This document shows, piece after piece, positions 5,500 through 8,198 of a DNA stretch of 8,198 nucleotides. Positions within the stretch are counted from its first letter, which is position 1. The number at the start of each line of letters is the position of its first letter. Where the stretch lies: NCBI GenBank assembly GCA_005800795.1, contig SYEN01000130.1, forward strand, positions 1 through 8,198, written 5' to 3'. The translations under genes were made by a program, and so were the position numbers. Under the pieces are notes generated by a model. The model was given only the letters and a program-made list of their open reading frames with translations. It was not told the DNA's origin and searched no databases. Source of the stretch: Burkholderiales bacterium (lineage in GTDB: Bacteria > Pseudomonadota > Gammaproteobacteria > Burkholderiales > SG8-41).

Positions 5500-6471
5500 T
5501 TGGCCGATCATGCCCCCGCCCAGCGCACCGAGCTCTATCCCGACATTGAACCGTTTGATGCCGGCATGTTGCCGCTGGACGGTTTGCACCAGATGTATTG
5601 GGAAGTATCGGGCAATCCGAATGGCAAGCCCGTGGTGTTTTTGCATGGCGGCCCTGGCGCTGGGGCGTCGCCTGCGCACCGTCGTTTTTTTGATCCGCGC
5701 CACTACCGAATCGTAATTTTCGATCAGCGCGGCGCCGGGCGTTCCGTGCCGCTGGGTGAATTGAAGGACAACACCACGCCGCATTTGATCGCGGACATGG
5801 AAGCATTGCGCAAACACTTGAACATCGAACGCTGGCTGGTGTTCGGCGGCTCGTGGGGCAGCACGCTGGCACTGGCCTACGCCGAGCATCACCCGGATCG
5901 CTGCAGTGGTTTGATTCTGCGCGGCATTTTTTTGTGCCGAAAAAGCGAGATCGACTGGTTTTTATACGACCTTAAGAATCTGTTTCCCGAAGCGTGGTAT
6001 GCCTTCGCGGGTTACATTCCCGACGCTGAACGTGGCAATTTGCTCAAGGCTTACTACAAGCGCCTGACGGATCCCGATCCGGCGATTCACATGCCCGCCG
6101 CGCGCGCGTGGGGCCGCTACGAAGGCTCATGTTCGACGCTGATGCCCAGTCCTGAAACCGTCGCGTATTTCGGTGGCGACGTGGTGGCGCTGGGGCTTGC
6201 GCGCATTGAAGCGCATTATTTCACCCATGATATTTTTCTGCCGATTAATTCGTTGCTTAAAAATATCAATAAAATCAATAACATACCGGGGATCATCATT
6301 CAGGGCCGCTACGACGCGGTATGCCCGATCATTACCGCCGACGATTTGCATCGCGCGTGGCCGCAAGCCGAGTATCGTATCGTGCCCGACGCGGGCCATG
6401 CCGCGTGGGAGCCGGGCATTTGCCAGCAGCTTGTCGCGGCCTGCGAAAAACTCAAATTCATCAAGGAGTAG
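5500..6471 (+). CDS. pip: Proline iminopeptidase-type alpha/beta hydrolase (peptidase family S33)
   Basis: A 323-residue alpha/beta-hydrolase closely matching prolyl aminopeptidases, which remove N-terminal proline from peptides or prolyl amides in the cytoplasm. The N-terminus is typical: ELYPDIEPFDAGML and YWEVSGNPNGKPVVFLHGGPG. The catalytic set is complete: oxyanion-side HGGPG (49-53), DQRGAGRS (75-82), nucleophile Ser118 in GGSWGS, Asp272 in GRYDAVCP and His300 in DAGHAAWEPG. Length fits the family (about 310-320). The start is TTG 5500-5502, chosen from an AGAGG 9 bp upstream and conservation beginning at residue 11; the frame is open far upstream, but that part is antisense to the Bug gene and not conserved. 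The stretch around 6217-6290 (KNINKINNIPG) is noticeably AT-rich. It overlaps the ribosome-binding site of the next gene, so the two are coupled. Given the catabolic neighbours, the real substrate might be another amide or ester rather than peptides; that is inference. Confidence 0.93.
   Translation: MADHAPAQRTELYPDIEPFDAGMLPLDGLHQMYWEVSGNPNGKPVVFLHGGPGAGASPAHRRFFDPRHYRIVIFDQRGAGRSVPLGELKDNTTPHLIADMEALRKHLNIERWLVFGGSWGSTLALAYAEHHPDRCSGLILRGIFLCRKSEIDWFLYDLKNLFPEAWYAFAGYIPDAERGNLLKAYYKRLTDPDPAIHMPAARAWGRYEGSCSTLMPSPETVAYFGGDVVALGLARIEAHYFTHDIFLPINSLLKNINKINNIPGIIIQGRYDAVCPIITADDLHRAWPQAEYRIVPDAGHAAWEPGICQQLVAACEKLKFIKE
6463..6468 (+). promoter_or_regulatory. Ribosome-binding site inside the end of the hydrolase gene
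   Basis: A perfect AAGGAG is embedded in the last codons of the iminopeptidase-like gene, 9 bp before GTG 6478-6480. It decides the GTG start of the FAH-family gene and indicates translation of both from one transcript. Confidence 0.75.
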
Positions 6472-6477
6472 TGCACT

Positions 6478-7389
6478 GTGAAACTCGTTACTTTTTCCGA
6501 ATCCGCGCGTCAGCCCTCGAAGACGGGCGTGATCGGCGCGGACAGTGGCGTAATCGATATTGCCCGCGCAGCCAAGTCGGCGAAAGTCGCGCTGCCGTTT
6601 GACGCCGGCTGCATGATTTCGCTGGTGGCTTCCGGCAAGAAAGGCCTGGCGGCGATCAAGCAGGCTACTGCGAGTTTGAAGAAAAGCCATTTCCCGCTCA
6701 CCAAAGTAAAACTGCACGCGCCGATTCCGCGTACGCGCAAGAATATTTTCTGCGTCGGCTGGAATTATCTCGATCACTTTAACGAAGGCGCGCATGCCAG
6801 TCCGCAAGTGCGCGAAATGCCCACGCATCCGGCGTTTTTTACCAAGCAGCCTCTGTGCATGAACGCGCCGTTCGGCAACGTGCCTGCACACGGCGGCGTC
6901 ACGCAAAAACTCGACTGGGAAGTCGAACTCGCACTGGTCATCGGCACCGGCGGCATCAACATCAACGAAGCCAACGCAATGAAGCATGTGTTCGGCTATA
7001 CCGTAGCCAACGACGTGTCCGCGCGCGAAGTGCAACGTCATCACGGCCAACAGTGGTTTCGCGGCAAAAGCCTCGACGGCCATCTGCCGATGGGGCCGTG
7101 GATCGTTACCTCCGATGCGGTGAAAGACCCAAACAACCTTGATCTGCAATGCCGCGTCAACGGCGTGGTCAAGCAATCATCGAACACCCGGCATTTGTAT
7201 TTCAAACTGCCGCGCATCATCGCCGAGCTTTCAGCGGGGCTGACGCTGGAGCCGGGCGACATCATTCTCACCGGCACGCCGTCGGGCGTGGGCCACGCAC
7301 GCACACCGCCGGAGTTCATGAAGCCCGGTGATATCATGGAGACCGAAGTTGAAGGCATCGGCCTGCTGCGCAACAAGATATCAAAATAG
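6478..7389 (+). CDS. Fumarylacetoacetate hydrolase (FAH)-family enzyme
   Basis: A 303-residue cytoplasmic enzyme of the FAH family, whose members hydrolyse acylpyruvates or decarboxylate/isomerise 2-oxo acids in aromatic and related catabolism. A small N-terminal domain (1-80, MKLVTFSES, GVIGADSGVIDI) precedes the catalytic domain. That domain contains VGWNYLDHFNE (93-103, His100 at the usual catalytic position), metal ligands Glu148 and Glu150 in DWEVELALVIG, Asp179 in ANDVSARE, Lys197 in RGKSLDG and GTPSGVG near 270. The NDVSARD motif of most relatives reads NDVSARE here. The start GTG 6478-6480 is set by AAGGAG inside the preceding gene; the stop is TAG 7387-7389. It sits between the alpha/beta hydrolase and the TauD-like gene in one transcription unit. 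Together with the HpcH-like aldolase across the divergent promoter it recalls HpaG/HpaI of homoprotocatechuate breakdown, but no ring-cleavage dioxygenase is present, so specificity stays open. Confidence 0.92.
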   Translation: MKLVTFSESARQPSKTGVIGADSGVIDIARAAKSAKVALPFDAGCMISLVASGKKGLAAIKQATASLKKSHFPLTKVKLHAPIPRTRKNIFCVGWNYLDHFNEGAHASPQVREMPTHPAFFTKQPLCMNAPFGNVPAHGGVTQKLDWEVELALVIGTGGININEANAMKHVFGYTVANDVSAREVQRHHGQQWFRGKSLDGHLPMGPWIVTSDAVKDPNNLDLQCRVNGVVKQSSNTRHLYFKLPRIIAELSAGLTLEPGDIILTGTPSGVGHARTPPEFMKPGDIMETEVEGIGLLRNKISK

Positions 7390-7409
7390 TCAATTAAAAC
7401 AAATACTTA
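7383..7409. repeat. AT-rich 27-bp repeat, copy 2
   Basis: Matches 3516-3542 in the same plus-strand orientation at 25 of 27 positions, with differences at the 7th and 21st bases. It spans the last codons and stop of the FAH-family gene and ends just before the GGAG ribosome-binding site of the TauD-like gene. Confidence 0.6.
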
Positions 7410-7419
7410 TGGAGACGCC

Positions 7420-8198
7420 ATGGATACTGTCGCGAATACTAAAATTACCGTGATACCGAGTGGCGCAGCGCTGGCCGCCGATGTCGTCGGCGTCGATCTG
7501 TCGCTGCCCATCAGCGACGCGCTGTACGCGCAAATCCGCAAAGCATGGAACGAACATCTGGTGCTGCGCTTTCGCGGACAGAAGCTCGACGACCCGCAGT
7601 TTCTGACATTCGCGCGTCTCTTCGGCGAGCTCGACAAGGCGCCAATCCACGCGGGCAAGGATGTGCAGAATCCCTTTCCCGAAATCACTGTGATGTCGAA
7701 CATTAAAGTCAACGGCAAATCCATCGGCAACCTTGGCCACTATGAGGCGGTATGGCACAGCGACATGAGCTACAACGAGAAGTGCCCGATAGGCAGTCTG
7801 CTTTATTCCATCGAAGTGCCGCCTGCCGGCGGTAACACCGGGTTCAACAACATGTACCTTGCATGTGAAACGCTGCCGCCGGAACTCAAACACGCGATCA
7901 CCGGCAAGACCTGCCGTCATGACAGCAGCCGCAACAGCGCGGGCGAGTTGCGCAAGGGCTTCAAGGAAATCACCGATCCGCGCGAAGCACCTGGCGCGAA
8001 TCATCCGCTGATTCGCACGCACCCGGAAACACGACGCAACGCGCTGTTCCTCGGCCGCCGCCAGTCGGCTTACATCAACGGACTGCCGCTCGATGAAAGC
8101 GAAGACCTGCTGAACCGCCTGTGGGCTCACGCCACGCAAGCGCGCCTTGAATGGTACCAGGTGTGGCAGGTGGGCGATCTGGTGATGTGGGACAACCG
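7420..8198 (+). CDS. TauD/TfdA-family 2-oxoglutarate-dependent dioxygenase, 3' truncated by the window
   Basis: About 259 codons are visible and the frame is still open at the window end. The start ATG 7420-7422 has GGAG at 7411-7414, 5 bp upstream. The protein is a TauD/TfdA-type nonheme Fe(II)/2-oxoglutarate dioxygenase, which couples oxidative decarboxylation of 2-oxoglutarate to hydroxylation of a substrate such as a sulfonate, aryloxy acid or carboxylate. Evidence is the N-terminal ADVVGVDLSLPIS, HLVLRFRGQ (46-54), FARLFGELDKAP, the metal-binding His113-x-Asp115 in VWHSDMSYNEKCP, SLLYSIEVPPAGGNTGFNNM, NHPLIRTHPETRRNALFLG (2-oxoglutarate Thr/Arg side) and VGDLVMWDN at the very end. The second metal His and the C-terminal Arg of the HRR-type motif should follow just outside. 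It lies 30 bp after the FAH-family gene and is likely co-transcribed. The family is firm; the substrate is not predictable, and taurine or 2,4-D should not be assumed. Confidence 0.92.
   Translation, partial: MDTVANTKITVIPSGAALAADVVGVDLSLPISDALYAQIRKAWNEHLVLRFRGQKLDDPQFLTFARLFGELDKAPIHAGKDVQNPFPEITVMSNIKVNGKSIGNLGHYEAVWHSDMSYNEKCPIGSLLYSIEVPPAGGNTGFNNMYLACETLPPELKHAITGKTCRHDSSRNSAGELRKGFKEITDPREAPGANHPLIRTHPETRRNALFLGRRQSAYINGLPLDESEDLLNRLWAHATQARLEWYQVWQVGDLVMWDN

Noticed and set aside
5404..5892. Upstream extension of the Bug receptor frame by 163 codons
   Set aside because: It overlaps the strongly conserved iminopeptidase-like gene on the other strand, and the receptor signal peptide begins at 5403.
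6127..7176. A long minus-strand open frame opposite the hydrolase and FAH-family genes
   Set aside because: It is antisense to two genes with complete catalytic motifs and has no domain likeness of its own.
7390..8139. A 249-codon minus-strand open frame at the right end
   Set aside because: The plus strand carries a clear TauD/TfdA protein with HxD motif and ribosome-binding site, so this is a shadow.
1..8198. CRISPR array, tRNA, rRNA, insertion sequence or phage element
   Set aside because: No regularly spaced repeats, transposase or integrase coding, terminal inverted repeats or RNA-gene signatures were seen.

Overview
The window is about 8.2 kb of GC-rich, densely coding bacterial DNA. 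It looks like a betaproteobacterium of the Burkholderiales type: there are two Bug/TctC-type periplasmic tricarboxylate-transporter receptors, an NADP-type malic enzyme start, and HpcH/FAH/TauD catabolic enzymes. The taxon is inferred from gene content; no rRNA, tRNA or marker gene is present to prove it.

Layout: a 96-bp divergent intergenic region (5404-5499) splits the window. To its left, every gene is on the minus strand. In transcription order these are a Bug receptor (5403-4435), an HpcH/HpaI-type aldolase (4417-3560), a small HdrC-like 4Fe-4S protein (3526-3080), an HdrB-like CCG-domain protein (3070-2231), a second Bug receptor (2156-1107), a secreted SGNH-hydrolase gene interrupted by one in-frame stop (1079-279), and the first 53 codons of a malic enzyme gene (159 to beyond base 1). 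To its right, on the plus strand, are a proline-iminopeptidase-type alpha/beta hydrolase (5500-6471), a fumarylacetoacetate-hydrolase-family enzyme (6478-7389) and a TauD/TfdA-type 2-oxoglutarate dioxygenase that runs off the end (7420 onward). Gaps within each arm are short (6-119 bp), so each arm is probably one or two transcripts.

Working model (inference): the locus imports and degrades a small organic acid or an amide/ester of one. The Bug receptors would capture the compound in the periplasm, although no TctA/TctB membrane subunits are in the window. The alpha/beta hydrolase could release it, the TauD-like enzyme could hydroxylate it, the FAH-family enzyme could hydrolyse or decarboxylate a 2-oxo acid, and the HpcH-like aldolase could cleave a 4-hydroxy-2-oxo acid to pyruvate and an aldehyde. 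The HdrC/HdrB-like pair would pass electrons from an unidentified dehydrogenase. The substrate cannot be named from sequence.

Points most worth a second look: the single nonsense codon next to the catalytic serine block of the SGNH hydrolase; a serine in place of one cluster cysteine in the HdrC-like protein, together with a degraded second CCG motif in its HdrB-like partner; and a 27-bp AT-rich repeat (25 of 27 identical) at two gene boundaries almost 3.9 kb apart.
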